Source: Uliginosibacterium aquaticum (GTDB lineage: Bacteria > Pseudomonadota > Gammaproteobacteria > Burkholderiales > Rhodocyclaceae). Taken from it: a stretch of 64,000 nt of DNA. The stretch spans positions 62,001 through 126,000 of the forward strand of contig NZ_JABCSC020000003.1 of NCBI RefSeq assembly GCF_012972705.2, written 5' to 3'. The notes below the pieces were generated by a model, which saw only the letters and a program-made list of their open reading frames with translations, was not told where the DNA came from and did not search any database. Within the stretch, counting starts at the first letter, position 1, and every line of letters starts with the position of its first letter. A program made the translations under genes and the position numbers. Positions 16,929-25,532 of this stretch are shown here, piece after piece.

Positions 16929-17846
16929 ATGAATGCAAGTTTCCGCCAGTTGAAGCTCTTTCTTGCTGTGGCCGAGCAGCGCAGCATCACCGGTGCCGCG
17001 CGGGTCTGCCATGTGACCCAGCCTTCGGTCTCCATGCAGCTCAAGGAGCTCACCGAATCGGTCGGCCTGCCGCTCTACGAGATGGTCGGCAAGCGTCTGG
17101 ACCTCACGCCCGCCGGCGAGGCGCTGGCCGAAACCGCGCGCGCCATGGTCGAGGAATGGGCGCGCTTCGAGCAGCAGGTCGACGCCATGAAGGGCCTCAC
17201 GCGCGGCCGCCTGCGGGTGGCCGTGGTGAGCACCGCCAAGTACTTCGTGCCGCGCATTCTGGGCAGCTTCTGCCAGCGCTATCCCGAGATCGATATCGAG
17301 CTGGAGGTGCAGAACCGTGACGGCGTGGTCGCCAATCTGCGCGCCAACCGCAACGATCTCTACATCATGTCGATCCCGCCGGAGGACATCGACATCGAGC
17401 GCCACCCCTTCCTGCCCAACCCGCTGGTGGTGATCGCCCCGCTGAATCACCCGCTGGCCAGGCGCCGCAAGCTGGCGCTCACTGATCTGGCGAACGAGCG
17501 CTTCATCCTGCGCGAACGCGGCTCCGGCACTCGCACTTCCTGCGATGCCCACTTCCGCAGCGCCGGCTTCAGCCCCAAGGTCAGGCTGGAGCTGGGCAGC
17601 AACGAAGCGATCAAGCAGGCCGTGTCTGGCGGGCTGGGCCTGTCGGTGCTGTCGCAGCATTCACTCTCCACCCATCTGGAAGACGACCAGCTCGTCGTAC
17701 TGCCGGTGGAAGGTTTTCCGGTGCGTTGCAGCTGGTGGATTCTCTACCCGCGTGGCAAGCGCCTGTCCCCGATCGCGCAGGAATTCCTGCGTCATCTGGA
17801 AGCGAGCGCGGCAGAGTTGCGCGGGCGTTTTGCGATGCAGCCGTAA
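16929..17846 (+). CDS. LysR-family regulator (CbbR-like), divergent from the SbtA-like transporter
   Basis: A 305-residue LysR protein. The N-terminal winged helix reads LFLAVAEQRSITGAARVCHVTQPSVSMQLKELTESVG; the substrate-binding domain begins near residue 90 (GRLRVAVVSTAKYFVPRILGSF). Tone and length match the CbbR/RbcR group that regulates CO2-fixation and inorganic-carbon genes, consistent with the adjacent bicarbonate-type transporter. Effectors in that group include NADPH and metabolic acids. It probably controls the divergent gene through the operator-like repeat at 16898 and represses itself. Confidence 0.9.
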   Translation: MNASFRQLKLFLAVAEQRSITGAARVCHVTQPSVSMQLKELTESVGLPLYEMVGKRLDLTPAGEALAETARAMVEEWARFEQQVDAMKGLTRGRLRVAVVSTAKYFVPRILGSFCQRYPEIDIELEVQNRDGVVANLRANRNDLYIMSIPPEDIDIERHPFLPNPLVVIAPLNHPLARRRKLALTDLANERFILRERGSGTRTSCDAHFRSAGFSPKVRLELGSNEAIKQAVSGGLGLSVLSQHSLSTHLEDDQLVVLPVEGFPVRCSWWILYPRGKRLSPIAQEFLRHLEASAAELRGRFAMQP

Positions 17847-17860
17847 GCGCCAGAGTCACG

Positions 17861-17895
17861 TAGCCCGGATTCCGGCTTTGCCTTCATCCGGGCTA
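17861..17895. terminator. Stem-loop between convergent genes (TAGCCCGGAT repeat type)
   Basis: A perfect 10-bp stem, TAGCCCGGAT at 17861-17870 and ATCCGGGCTA at 17886-17895, with a 15-base loop. It lies between the convergent LysR and lysP stops and could end transcription both ways, though no T-run follows. The sequence resembles a palindromic intergenic repeat common in proteobacteria. Confidence 0.6.
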
Positions 17896-17902
17896 AGGGC
17901 GT

Positions 17903-19474
17903 TCAGCTTGCTCCCACCGGCACCGCTTCGCCGATGAAATCGTCATCATCGTCGTCAACCTTGCTGCGCTGATCCTTGGCGCCGGCAGCTTGAGCATCGC
18001 TGGTGAGATCAATGGCGCTGAGCGCAATCAAGCGGCTGCCATGGCGCCAGCGATAGCCGAACCAGATCACGAGGAAGAGCGGGATGCCGATGTAGGTGGC
18101 GGCGAGCCCGATCCAGTCGATCTTGTCGGCGCTGAAGGCCTGCCAGTTCTGCCCCAGCGCGATCAGCAGGCACAGGCCGAAGGCGAACAGCGGACCGAAG
18201 GGGAAGAAGGCCGAGCGGTAGGGCAGCTCCGCAAGATCGCGGCCCTGCGCCTGCCAGGCGCGGCGGAAGCGGAAGTGGCACACGGCGATGCCGAGCCAGG
18301 CGATGAAGCCGGTCATGCCCGAGGTGTTGAGCAGCCACAGATACACCGTCTGGTCGCCGAAGATCGAGGTCAGGAAGCACAGCGCGCCGACCGCCGTGGT
18401 GGCGTAGAGCGCGTTGAGCGGCACGCCGTTGCGGCTCACGCGCGCGAACAGCGCCGGCGCCTTGCCCTCGCGGGCCAGCGCATAGAGCATGCGGGTGGAG
18501 GCGTACATGCCGGAGTTGCCGGCCGAGAGGATGGCGGTGAGGATCACCGCGTTCATCACGCTGGCCGCAAAGGCGATGCCGGCGCGCTCGAAGACCAGCG
18601 TGAAGGGGCTCACACCGATCTCGGTCACGTCGGTCTTGAGCAGGTTCGGATCGGTGTAGGGAATCAAGAGGCCGATGATCGCAATCGCCAGCACGTAGAA
18701 CAGCAGGATGCGCCAGAACACCTGGCGCACCGCGCGCGGAATGCTCTTGCCGGGATCGTCTGACTCGCCCGCCGCGATGCCGATCAGCTCGGTGCCCTGG
18801 AAGGAGAAGCCGGCAATCATCGCCACCCCGATCAGGGCCGTGATGCCGCCTGCGAAGGGCGCGTCGCCGGTGGTGAAGTTCTCCAGCGGCAGTTGCTGAC
18901 CACCGTGCAAGATGCCGAACACCATCGCCAGACCGATGCCGATGAAGAGGATCACGGTCACCACCTTGATCAGCGAGAACCAGTACTCGCCTTCGCCGAA
19001 GCCCTTCACCGAGATCGCGTTGAGGGCAAACATCACGGCTAGGAAAACGCCGCTCCACACCACGCCCGGTATCTCCGGGAACCAGTACTTCATCACGATG
19101 CTGGCGGCGGAGAGTTCCACCGCGATGGTCACGGCCCAGTTGTACCAGTAGTTCCAGCCCAGCGCGAAACCGAAGCCTGGCTCCACGAAGCGCGCACCAT
19201 AGGTGGCGAAGGAGCCGGCCACGGGCATGTAGGCGGCCATCTCGCCGAGGCTGGTCATCAGGAAATACACCATCAGGCCGATCAGCGCGTAGCCAAGCAG
19301 GGCACCGCCGGGGCCGGCCTGGGCAACGGTGGCGCCGGAGGCCACGAAGAGGCCGGTGCCGATCGAGCCGCCGATGGCGATCATGGTGAGGTGACGGGTT
19401 TTGAGGCTGCGGCGCAGCCCGGGCGCCCCGGAGGGGGCGGATGCGGATGCGGGAGCATTCATGGCATGTTCCAT
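17903..19474 (-). CDS. lysP: Lysine-type amino acid permease (LysP-like)
   Basis: A 523-residue amino acid transporter of the APC/AAT family with about twelve membrane helices. HLTMIAIGGSIGTGLFVASG, VYFLMTSLGEMAAYMPVAGSF and GFALGWNYWYNWAVTIAVELSA closely follow the pattern of Escherichia coli LysP, a lysine:proton symporter. The C-terminus carries an odd run of six aspartates (KVDDDDDDFIGE). Several ATG codons lie close together at the start (19480, 19474, 19462); 19474 is used, but 19462 has a comparable upstream GGAA. No lysine-metabolism gene is adjacent. Specificity for lysine is inferred from motif likeness. Confidence 0.88.
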   Translation of the reverse strand: MEHAMNAPASASAPSGAPGLRRSLKTRHLTMIAIGGSIGTGLFVASGATVAQAGPGGALLGYALIGLMVYFLMTSLGEMAAYMPVAGSFATYGARFVEPGFGFALGWNYWYNWAVTIAVELSAASIVMKYWFPEIPGVVWSGVFLAVMFALNAISVKGFGEGEYWFSLIKVVTVILFIGIGLAMVFGILHGGQQLPLENFTTGDAPFAGGITALIGVAMIAGFSFQGTELIGIAAGESDDPGKSIPRAVRQVFWRILLFYVLAIAIIGLLIPYTDPNLLKTDVTEIGVSPFTLVFERAGIAFAASVMNAVILTAILSAGNSGMYASTRMLYALAREGKAPALFARVSRNGVPLNALYATTAVGALCFLTSIFGDQTVYLWLLNTSGMTGFIAWLGIAVCHFRFRRAWQAQGRDLAELPYRSAFFPFGPLFAFGLCLLIALGQNWQAFSADKIDWIGLAATYIGIPLFLVIWFGYRWRHGSRLIALSAIDLTSDAQAAGAKDQRSKVDDDDDDFIGEAVPVGAS

Positions 19475-19613
19475 GTGCATGCGTTTCCGGCCGCCGACAC
19501 CACAAGCCAGCAGGGCACACAAACGCGCGCGGATGCTAGCACCCTGCCGCGCGGTATGCCTTGCTCAGAGCAGGGTCAGATGTCTTGCACAGGCGGTGCG
19601 TGGCCTGCTGCGG

Positions 19614-20045
19614 CTACATCCCGCGCGTGACGACTTCAAGCTTCAGCTCGCGCGTCTCGCCGTTCTTCATGCGCACGCTGAGGATCAGCGGCAGCTTGTC
19701 GCCGGCCTTGATCGCCTGCTTGAGGCCTTGCAGCAAGAAGTGCTCGCTGACCGGCGTGAGCTGCACCCGTTTGCGGGCGGGCAGGGTGATCGAGTCGACC
19801 TTCACCGGGCGCATCGGGCCGCCATCAAAGGTGATCTGCATGTCGCGCATTTCCACCTGGCTCGCCAATGGCGAGCTGGCCGCAACGATCACGGCTTCTT
19901 CCTCGCTGAACAGCTCCATGTAGGCCATGGTGGTGCGCGAGGATTCGAGAATGCCTTTGGCCCAAGGCTGGCTAACCTTGATTTCACCTGCCTGCGCCAG
20001 ATTGGCGAGCAGCCCCAGTAACAACGCGGCGCCGAGTTTGCGCAT
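19614..20045 (-). CDS. PCu(A)C-family periplasmic copper chaperone-like protein
   Basis: A 143-residue protein with a signal peptide (RKLGAALLLGLLANLAQA) and the PCuAC fold pattern: IKVSQPWAKGILESSRTTMAYMEL, VEMRDM, and LQGLKQAIKAGDKLPLILSVRMKNGE. PCuAC proteins deliver Cu(I) to the CuA or CuB centre of cytochrome oxidase. The usual binding motif H(M)x10Mx21HxM is incomplete here: the first His is Arg (VEMRDM), and the last HxM reads HFL. So copper binding may be weakened or changed. The ATG at 20045, behind AAGGGGAAG, is chosen over a TTG five codons upstream. It lies beside crcB on the opposite strand. Confidence 0.85.
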   Translation of the reverse strand: MRKLGAALLLGLLANLAQAGEIKVSQPWAKGILESSRTTMAYMELFSEEEAVIVAASSPLASQVEMRDMQITFDGGPMRPVKVDSITLPARKRVQLTPVSEHFLLQGLKQAIKAGDKLPLILSVRMKNGETRELKLEVVTRGM

Positions 20046-20134
20046 GATCTTCCCCTTCAAGCTTTGCGTCGCATGATAAACCGTGCTCGCGCTATGCTTG
20101 CGGGCATTCCTGTCCCGATCTCGCCGGAGCCCGC

Positions 20135-20518
20135 ATGCTCAACTCCATTCTCGCCATCAGTGCCGGCGCTTCGCTCGGCGCCGTGCTGCGCTGGCTGTTG
20201 GGCACTTCGCTGAACGCGCTGTTCCCGGCCATTCCGCCCGGCACCTTGCTGGCGAACCTGATCGGTGGCTACCTGATCGGCCTCGCGGTGGCCTTCTTCG
20301 GCCAGCATGCCGGGCTGGCGCCGGAGTGGCGCCTCTTCGTGATCACCGGTTTCCTCGGCGGGCTGACCACCTTCTCGACCTTCTCCGCTGAAGTCACCAC
20401 GCTCCTGCAGCAGGGACGGATGCTGATGGCGGGCGGGGCCATTGCCGTGCATGTGCTGGGCTCGCTGGCCGCCACGCTGGCCGGGCTGGCCAGTTTCGCG
20501 CTGTTTCGCGCCAACTGA
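20135..20518 (+). CDS. crcB: Fluoride ion channel CrcB/Fluc
   Basis: A 127-residue four-helix protein with the Fluc signature [13 protein letters not shown] (residues 72-84) and the conserved [14 protein letters not shown] segment. Fluc proteins form dual-topology dimers that let fluoride leave the cell. The only crcB copy in the window suggests a homodimer. No recognisable fluoride riboswitch precedes it. A DUF190 gene follows after 67 bases, a pairing seen widely. Confidence 0.95.
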   Translation: MLNSILAISAGASLGAVLRWLLGTSLNALFPAIPPGTLLANLIGGYLIGLAVAFFGQHAGLAPEWRLFVITGFLGGLTTFSTFSAEVTTLLQQGRMLMAGGAIAVHVLGSLAATLAGLASFALFRAN

Positions 20519-20585
20519 GCCAGCGCGAAGTCTGCGCACAGGCTTTACTGAAAGCAACGCCAGCACTTTCGACAGGAGCTGTGTG

Positions 20586-20903
20586 ATGCAAGGCTTTCAA
20601 CTGAGTTTCTTCACCCGCCAGGACCACAAGCATGCTGGTCTGCCGCTGGCCGAATGGCTGCTGCAGGAGGCGCGACGTCTTGGCCTCGGCGGCGCTACCC
20701 TGATTGCCGCCAGCGAAGGCTTCGGTCATCACGGCAAGCTGCATTCGGTGCATTTCGTCGAGCTCGCCGACCAGCCGCAGGAAGTTACCCTGGCGGTCAG
20801 TGCGGCCGATGCCGAACGTTTCTTTGCGCGTCTCGCGGAAGAAGGCATCAAGGTGTTCTATGTGAAGACGCCGATCGAGTTCGGCATCACGGGTGCGGGC
20901 TAG
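20586..20903 (+). CDS. DUF190 family protein (PII-like fold), linked to CrcB
   Basis: A 105-residue DUF190 protein, starting MQGFQLSFFTRQDHKHAGLPLAEWLLQEA. GGATLIAASEGFGHHGKLHSVHFVELADQPQEVTLAVSA is the family core. DUF190 proteins have a ferredoxin-like, PII-related fold and are commonly encoded beside crcB, where they are presumed to regulate or assist fluoride export; no activity is proven. The ATG at 20586, after GGAGCTGTGTG, is preferred over a longer frame that begins inside crcB. Confidence 0.9.
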   Translation: MQGFQLSFFTRQDHKHAGLPLAEWLLQEARRLGLGGATLIAASEGFGHHGKLHSVHFVELADQPQEVTLAVSAADAERFFARLAEEGIKVFYVKTPIEFGITGAG

Positions 20904-20969
20904 CGCATCCTTTTTCACCCTGCTGCGTCTTCCCGGTGAACACACCTGTTTTTCAACGAGGATGCTGCC

Positions 20970-22013
20970 ATGCTGGCCCGCCGTTTTCCCGCCCTGAATC
21001 CACTCCATCGCTGGCTCGCTGCGCTCGCGCTGCTGATTCCGCTGTGGTGGTTTGTCTACGGCCAGCTTGATGCCGCCGCCAATGGGCTGGTGAGCGCACT
21101 GGGTCTGACGCGTCAGACCCACTTCGGCGAAGCCCTGCATTTCTTCTTCTACGACACGCCCAAGGTGCTGATGCTGCTCTTCGGCGTGGTGTTCGTGATG
21201 GGCGTGGTGCAGACCTTCTTCGCGCCGGAACGCACGCGTGCGCTGCTCTCCGGCAAGCGTCTGGGCGTCGGCAATGTCCTCGCCGCCTCGCTGGGCATCG
21301 TCACTCCGTTCTGTTCCTGTTCGGCCGTGCCGCTGTTCATCGGCTTTCTGTCGGCCGGCGTGCCGCTGGGGGTGACCTTCTCTTTCCTGATCTCGGCGCC
21401 GATGGTCAATGAAGTGGCGCTGGTGCTGCTCTTCGGCCTCTTTGGCTGGCAGGTGGCGGCGCTGTATCTGGGTCTGGGGCTGGCGGTGGCGATCATTGCC
21501 GGGCTGGTCATCGGCCACCTGAAGATGGAGGCTCATCTCGAAGACTGGGTGCAGCAGATCGCGCGGGGTGCGGCGCATGTGCCGGATGAGCAGATCAGCT
21601 GGGTGGCTCGCTTCGAAACCGGTGCGCGCCATGTGCGTGAGATCGTCGGCAAGGTGTGGCCCTGGGTGCTGGCCGGCATCGCGCTGGGCGCCGGCATTCA
21701 CGGCTATGTGCCGGAGGATTTCATGGCCGCGATCATGGGCCGCGATGCCTGGTGGTCGGTGCCGGCGGCGGTGCTGCTGGGCGTGCCGCTGTACACGAAT
21801 GCTGCTGGCATCATCCCGGTAGTGCAGGCCCTGCTTGGAAAGGGCGCGGCGCTGGGCACCGTGCTGGCTTTCATGATGAGCGTGATCGCGCTTTCGGCAC
21901 CCGAGATGATCATCCTGCGCCGTGCGCTCAAACCACGCCTGATCGCTACTTTTGCCGGTGTGGTGGCGGGCGGGATCATGCTTGTTGGCTATGTTTTCAA
22001 CCTCGTCCTGTAA
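20970..22013 (+). CDS. DUF318/UPF0718 (ArsP-like) permease
   Basis: A 347-residue membrane protein with eight or more helices. It has the diagnostic loop GIVTPFCSCSAVPLFIGFLSAGVPLG and SAPMVNEVAL, and a second related half near VPLYTNAAGIIPVVQALLGKG. The CSCS cysteines are typical of permeases related to ArsP, which exports trivalent organoarsenicals, and YraQ. Its next gene encodes a small CxxC thioredoxin-fold protein, a conserved partner for this family, suggesting thiol-linked transport of a metalloid or thiol compound. No ArsR-type regulator is adjacent; the ars locus is 19 kb away. Confidence 0.88.
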   Translation: MLARRFPALNPLHRWLAALALLIPLWWFVYGQLDAAANGLVSALGLTRQTHFGEALHFFFYDTPKVLMLLFGVVFVMGVVQTFFAPERTRALLSGKRLGVGNVLAASLGIVTPFCSCSAVPLFIGFLSAGVPLGVTFSFLISAPMVNEVALVLLFGLFGWQVAALYLGLGLAVAIIAGLVIGHLKMEAHLEDWVQQIARGAAHVPDEQISWVARFETGARHVREIVGKVWPWVLAGIALGAGIHGYVPEDFMAAIMGRDAWWSVPAAVLLGVPLYTNAAGIIPVVQALLGKGAALGTVLAFMMSVIALSAPEMIILRRALKPRLIATFAGVVAGGIMLVGYVFNLVL

Positions 22014-22025
22014 GGAGGCATCACC

Positions 22026-22256
22026 ATGAAAGTTACCGTTTACGGACCCGGCTGTGCCCGTTGCCAGAAAACTGCCGAAGTCGTGCAGCAGGTGCTCGTC
22101 GCGCGCGGCATCCCGGTTGAGCTCGAAAAGGTCACCGATTACGCGGCGATGGCCGTGGCTGGCGTGATGGCCACGCCCGGTGTGGCGCTGGATGGCCGGC
22201 TGGTAAGCACTGGCAAACTGCCGACAGTGGCCGAGGTGGAGAGCTGGCTGGGCTGA
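22026..22256 (+). CDS. Small thioredoxin-fold redox protein (CxxC)
   Basis: A 76-residue protein of the redox-active disulfide protein 2 type. It starts MKVTVYGPGCARCQKTAEVVQQ with the CARC active-site pair, and has the cis-proline region VMATPGVALDGRLVSTG. The size and pattern match thioredoxin-like proteins encoded next to DUF318 permeases. It lies 12 bases after the permease with a good GGAGG ribosome site. It probably serves as redox partner of that permease. Confidence 0.9.
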   Translation: MKVTVYGPGCARCQKTAEVVQQVLVARGIPVELEKVTDYAAMAVAGVMATPGVALDGRLVSTGKLPTVAEVESWLG

Positions 22257-22275
22257 AGCGGCTACACTGCCGGGC

Positions 22276-22617
22276 ATGCGCGCTTACCTGCTTCTGCCCG
22301 TCTTGTTTCTGCTCGCCTCCTGCATCGTGGTGCCGCGCACCGAGGTGATCTACGATCCGCAGTGCCAGATCCAGTTCAAGCAGATGCGTTTTGACGTGCT
22401 GGAGGGCAGCGGCAGTGGTGCGGGCCTGAATTGCCGCACCAGTGCGGATTGCCTTGGATCACTGGTCCTGATCGGCGGGGTGTCGGCCGCCTCGGCGGTG
22501 ATCTCCGGCAGTATCGTGATCGTCGGCAACACCATCTACTGGCTTGAGAAGCAGGGCCGTTGCCTGGCCGGGCCACCGGCTACGCTGCCGGATGCCGGGC
22601 CGGCTCCTATGCCCTGA
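22276..22617 (+). CDS. Putative lipoprotein of unknown function
   Basis: A 113-residue protein with a lipoprotein signal: MRAYLLLPVLFLLASC, lipidation at Cys16. The mature part has several further cysteines (DPQCQ, LNCRTSADCLGS, GRCLAG), which may pair in the periplasm, and one hydrophobic stretch (LVLIGGVSAASAVISGSIVIVG) that could be a membrane helix. It ends with a Pro/Ala-rich tail. No family is recognised. It lies 20 bases after the CxxC protein gene on the same strand. Confidence 0.75.
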   Translation: MRAYLLLPVLFLLASCIVVPRTEVIYDPQCQIQFKQMRFDVLEGSGSGAGLNCRTSADCLGSLVLIGGVSAASAVISGSIVIVGNTIYWLEKQGRCLAGPPATLPDAGPAPMP

Positions 22618-22742
22618 GCTGGCTGTCGGCCCCGGCGCCCGGGCGTGGCTCTACGCTATCCTGTGGCCCTGAAAAGAGAGGCTGCCGCCGTGATCAGCAG
22701 CCCGCATTCCGCACCGCCGGTGCAGCCCTGAAGCAGACGACC

Positions 22743-23900
22743 ATGAACACTCCACAGCGTCCGGACGGCGCCACCGCGCCGGCCTGGTGGCGGGCCTTCC
22801 TGCCTGCCCGTACCCCGATCAATGCCCGCGAACGCCTGCGCACCGTCGTCGGCGGCCTGCTCGGCATCGCGCTCACGGCCCTGCTGAGCCATCTGGCCAG
22901 TCGCGTTTTCGGCGGCGCGGCGGTGTGGCTGGTGGCGCCGATGGGGGCCAGCGCGGTGCTGGTCTTCGCCGCACCAGCCAGCCCGATGGCCCAGCCCTGG
23001 GCGGTGGTGGCTGGCAATACGGTGTCGGCCTTGGTCGGCATTGCGGTGCTGCTGCTCACGGCCGGTCTCGGCTTGCCCGAACTCACTGCCGGCCTCGCTG
23101 TGGCCGGTGCAATCGCCGCCATGCTGGCGCTGCGCTGCCTGCATCCGCCGGGCGGGGCGAGTGCGTTGCTGATGGCACTGAACGGCATCAGCAACCCGCT
23201 CTTCGCGTTCTACCCGGTGCTGCTGAATTCGGTGCTGCTGGTGGCCGCCGGCATTGCCTACAACCACGCCACGCGGCGTCCTTATCCGCATTCCCAGCAG
23301 ACCCTGCCGAAGCCGGCCGAGGCCGGGCTGGATGCCGACCTGGACGCGGTACTGGCGCACTACAACCAGGTGCTGGATATCAGCCGCGACGACCTCAAGG
23401 CTCTGCTCGCCGAGACCAGCCTGCGCAGCTATCAGCGCCAGCTGGCCGAGCTGCGCTGCAGCGACGTGATGTCGCGCACGCTGATCACTGTCGAGTTCGG
23501 CACGCCCTTGCAGGAAGCCTGGAGCCTGCTGCGCGAGAAGCGCATCAAGGCCCTGCCGGTGGTGGACAACTTCCAGCGTCTGGTCGGCATCGTGACCCTG
23601 GCGGACTTCATGCGCGCTGCCGAGCTGGACGACTTTGAAGGTATGGACAGCAAGCTGCGCCAGCTGCTGCGCCCCACCCCGGGGCCGAATTCAAGCAAGC
23701 CCGAAGTCGTCGGCCAGATCATGACGCGCAAGGTGCGGGTGGCCAGCGAGCAGCGCCACCTCGCCGAGCTGCTGCCGCTCTTCGGCAGCACCGGCCACCA
23801 CCACATTCCCATCATTGGCGCGGGTGAGCGCCTGGTCGGCATCATCACCCAGTCTGATCTGGTGACGGCGCTGAGCCGGGCCGGTCAGGGCGCGGGCTGA
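22743..23900 (+). CDS. HPP family membrane protein with C-terminal CBS pair
   Basis: A 385-residue protein. Residues 20-185 form the HPP domain, with membrane helices and the signature LHPPGGASALLMAL. The second half holds two CBS domains: SDVMSRTLITVEFGTPLQEAWSLLREKRIKALPVVD and GQIMTRKVRVASEQRHLAELLPLFGSTGHHHIPII. HPP proteins have been linked to nitrite transport in plants and cyanobacteria; CBS pairs usually bind adenosyl nucleotides to gate activity. The ATG at 22743 replaces an upstream alternative that overlaps the lipoprotein. Its end overlaps the convergent EamA gene by 16 bases. Confidence 0.88.
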   Translation: MNTPQRPDGATAPAWWRAFLPARTPINARERLRTVVGGLLGIALTALLSHLASRVFGGAAVWLVAPMGASAVLVFAAPASPMAQPWAVVAGNTVSALVGIAVLLLTAGLGLPELTAGLAVAGAIAAMLALRCLHPPGGASALLMALNGISNPLFAFYPVLLNSVLLVAAGIAYNHATRRPYPHSQQTLPKPAEAGLDADLDAVLAHYNQVLDISRDDLKALLAETSLRSYQRQLAELRCSDVMSRTLITVEFGTPLQEAWSLLREKRIKALPVVDNFQRLVGIVTLADFMRAAELDDFEGMDSKLRQLLRPTPGPNSSKPEVVGQIMTRKVRVASEQRHLAELLPLFGSTGHHHIPIIGAGERLVGIITQSDLVTALSRAGQGAG

Positions 23901-24808
23901 GTGGCCGGGCGTGCGAAGCGGCGCAACTGCCCCGGTTCCAGCAGCATGATCAGGTTGCCGGCCACCGCGCAGGCGATGCCCAACACGGTCCACAGCTGCC
24001 ACACGAAGCCCTCGAAGAAGGCCGACAGGATCAGCGCCAGGATCGGCACCGCCACCGCCACATAACCGGCGCGCCCGGCCCCGATGCGGCCGAGCAGGGT
24101 GAAATAGGCGGCGAAGGCGAACACCGAGCCGAACAGCGCCAGATACAGCAGCGAGAGGATGTAGCCGGGGCGCGTATCGAATTCCAGGCTCTGGCCCTTG
24201 GCCAACGCGATCAGCAGCGCGGTGGCGCCGCCGAGGATCATCGCCCAGCCGGTGCCAGCCAGCAGCGGCACGCCCTGCTGGTGATTGCGCTGTGCGACCA
24301 GATTGCCGACCGAGGCCAGTACGGCGGCTGAGAGGCCGCAGGCCACGCCGAGCCAGCCGGAAGCGTCATTGACCGTGCTGAGCTCGGGCCAGAACACCAG
24401 CACAATGCCCAGCCCGCCGAGGCCTGCGCCGAGCAGGGATTTAGCATCGAGCGGGCGACCGAAAACCAGACGCATGCCGACGAGGTTGAACAGCAGCATG
24501 CTCGAATTGAGCACCGCCATCAGGCCCGAGGCGATGTGGCGCTCGGCCTCGTAAGTGAGCGTGTAGCTGATGCCGAACAGCAGCACGCCCTGTAGTGCCA
24601 CCCAGCGCAGAGTGTGCAGCGGCAACCGGCAGGTTTCACCGCGCCAGCGGCTCCACAGCAGGAACAGCCCGCCGGCAAGCAGGAAGCGGTAGCCCACCGA
24701 AGCGGCCGGGTCCACCGTGCCGAGCTGGAAGGTGATCGCCATCCAGGTCGAACCCCAGATCAGGCTGGCGATGGCATACAGGAAGGTACTCGGCAGGACG
24801 GCAGGCAC
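23885..24808 (-). CDS. EamA/DMT-family transporter
   Basis: A 307-residue protein with ten predicted helices in two EamA repeats. The first starts FLYAIASLIWGSTWMAITFQLG, the second WLGVACGLSAAVLASVGNLVAQR. The WGSTW motif is typical of the drug/metabolite transporter family, which includes exporters of amino acids and small metabolites. No ATG fits; the GTG at 24808, six bases after GGAG, gives the usual length and N-terminus. The longer open frame upstream has no membrane or coding character. Confidence 0.85.
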   Translation of the reverse strand: MPAVLPSTFLYAIASLIWGSTWMAITFQLGTVDPAASVGYRFLLAGGLFLLWSRWRGETCRLPLHTLRWVALQGVLLFGISYTLTYEAERHIASGLMAVLNSSMLLFNLVGMRLVFGRPLDAKSLLGAGLGGLGIVLVFWPELSTVNDASGWLGVACGLSAAVLASVGNLVAQRNHQQGVPLLAGTGWAMILGGATALLIALAKGQSLEFDTRPGYILSLLYLALFGSVFAFAAYFTLLGRIGAGRAGYVAVAVPILALILSAFFEGFVWQLWTVLGIACAVAGNLIMLLEPGQLRRFARPATQPAP

Positions 24809-24998
24809 GGCGTGCTCCACACACAAAAGCGCAGTCTGCACGTGTGCATGTCTGATGGCTATGGACAGTGGCGCCGCGGTGGCCCGGTCCCGCCGCCGGC
24901 ACAGTTTGCTGCATTCGCCTGACAGAAGGCCGGAACCATTACGTGGCGTCCGGCTCGAAGCGCAGCAACCCTGCAAACCTTGTTCCGGAGTGGCCTCC

Positions 24999-25511
24999 AT
25001 GCTGTCCGAGCTGATTCATGCGCGTCCCCGCCTGGTGCTGCTGGCCCTTGGCATTTTCTGTCTGGCTTCTGTTGGCGCAGCGGTGCTGCTGGGCCATCTC
25101 TTCGCGCTCGAAGTCTGTGCGATGTGCTGGTTCCAGCGCCTGGCCTTTCTCACCGCCGGGACTGGCTTTCTGCTTGCGGCGGCCGCGCCCCGTGCTGCAA
25201 TTCTGACCCAGCGCCTCGGCGAACTGGGCCTGCTGATCGGGCTGGCCAGCGCGGCGCGCCAGAGCTGGTTGCTGCTGCATCCGGCCGAGGCCAGCGGCCA
25301 CTGTGGTGCCGGCCTGCTCTATTACCTGCAGATCGGCAACTACGAAGCCTTCCTGCAGGCAGGCCTGCTCGGTGGCGTGGAGTGTGCCGAAAACCAGCCC
25401 CTGCTGCTGGGCCTGTATCTGCCGCAATGGAGCCTGCTGGCCTTCTGCAGCATTGGCGCCCTGTATCTGATCTGGTGGCTGAGCCAGCGCCGGGCCCTGC
25501 CGGCGCGCTGA
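24999..25511 (+). CDS. dsbB: Disulfide bond formation protein B
   Basis: A 170-residue inner-membrane protein with four helices. It has the first cysteine pair CAMC (Cys40, Cys43) in EVCAMCWFQR and a second, more distant pair Cys102 and Cys129 in the second periplasmic loop. DsbB reoxidises DsbA and passes electrons to quinone. The spacing and length match DsbB, and the ATG at 24999 follows GGAG. Many periplasmic proteins in the window may depend on this system. The next gene, a LysR regulator, follows after 21 bases. Confidence 0.92.
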   Translation: MLSELIHARPRLVLLALGIFCLASVGAAVLLGHLFALEVCAMCWFQRLAFLTAGTGFLLAAAAPRAAILTQRLGELGLLIGLASAARQSWLLLHPAEASGHCGAGLLYYLQIGNYEAFLQAGLLGGVECAENQPLLLGLYLPQWSLLAFCSIGALYLIWWLSQRRALPAR

Positions 25512-25532
25512 ACGGCAGGCTATCCTGAGGCC

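Noticed and set aside
20061-20134. Possible fluoride riboswitch before crcB
   Set aside because: The short leader lacks the expected conserved pseudoknot elements.
20394-22277. 627-codon minus-strand frame across DUF190 and permease genes
   Set aside because: Antisense to several well-supported genes, with shadow-type composition.
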